Shown one piece after another: positions 22,660-22,817 of a stretch of DNA of 22,817 nucleotides. Source of the stretch: JARYLZ01 sp964388275 (GTDB lineage: Bacteria > Bacteroidota > Ignavibacteria > SZUA-365); the NCBI GenBank assembly GCA_964388275.1, contig CAYLZD010000047.1, forward strand, positions 1 to 22,817, written 5' to 3'. The notes under the pieces are model-generated. The model was not told the DNA's origin. It did no database searches and saw only the letters and a list, made by a program, of their open reading frames with translations. Within the stretch, counting starts at the first letter, position 1; each line of letters begins with the position of its first letter. The translations under genes were made by a program, and so were the position numbers.

Positions 22660-22817
22660 AGTCGGTGATACTGCGCATTGCCGCCACCCATCTCACGGCG
22701 GCATTGCTCGTCGCGTCTCTCATTCTTCTGTACAGGGGCCACAACGATCCAGGCGGAGGTTTTATCGGCGGCGTGCTTGCTTCATCGGCCGTCGCGCTCC
22801 GAGCCCTGGCCTGCGGC
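22656..22817 (+). CDS. mrpB: Mrp antiporter subunit B (partial, runs off the window)
   Basis: The first 54 codons are present. The sequence begins MKSVILRIAATHLTAALLVASLILLYRGHND when read in pieces, with one membrane helix (about 10-26) followed by RGHNDPGGGFIGGVLAS (27-43), the hallmark of the MnhB/MrpB family (PF04039). The start codon overlaps the mrpA stop. Further subunits (C-G) are expected downstream, outside the window. Confidence 0.92.
   Translation, partial: MKSVILRIAATHLTAALLVASLILLYRGHNDPGGGFIGGVLASSAVALRALACG

Overview
The window reads as ordinary chromosome of a GC-rich Gram-negative bacterium from the Bacteroidota/Chlorobiota (FCB) side of the tree. Two secreted enzymes (6350-8944 minus, 16450-18756 plus) end in a type A type-IX-secretion sorting domain. 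Several proteins are outer-membrane barrels or OmpA-like. Clear Shine-Dalgarno sequences precede many genes, which argues against classical Bacteroidia/Flavobacteriia and for a Chlorobi/Ignavibacteria/Kapaibacteria-like lineage. That placement is inference. I see no transposase, phage gene, tRNA, rRNA or CRISPR array.

Layout. 1-839 (minus): start of an outer-membrane barrel protein with a 13-proline linker, cut by the window edge. 1321-1635: Lys/Ala/Pro histone-H1-like protein built from 18-bp repeats, closed by a strong terminator. 1758-2963: DNA polymerase IV, convergent with and overlapping an archease-rtcB RNA-ligase operon (4858-2953, minus). 5022-5288: small protein with an acidic tail. 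5441-6235: GIDE/BAM-domain membrane protein. 6350-8944 (minus): heparinase-II/III-like secreted protein. 9284-11719: LonB-like ATP-dependent protease. 15650-11883 (minus): barrel protein, beta-propeller/OmpA protein and, after a strong hairpin, a GT4 glycosyltransferase. 15826-18756: lipoprotein followed by a secreted subtilase. 18853-20118: Asp/Glu:cation symporter. 20347 to the end: start of an Mrp Na+/H+ antiporter operon (mrpA, partial mrpB).

How the genes fit together. Much of the window concerns the cell envelope: barrels, peptidoglycan-anchored OmpA domains, secreted enzymes, a glycosyltransferase, and ion-coupled transport in the inner membrane. Archease is the known activator of RtcB, so 4858-2953 is a complete RNA-joining module. 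The barrel/OmpA operon and the lipoprotein/subtilase operon diverge from one 175-bp region that carries two well-formed, back-to-back sigma70-like promoters.

The most interesting item is the lipoprotein at 15826-16407. It holds two tandem copies of a domain that aligns with the propeptide-like region of the subtilase encoded next to it. This suggests a stand-alone, membrane-anchored propeptide-type inhibitor or folding partner for a type-IX-secreted protease. The remaining genes belong to recognisable families.
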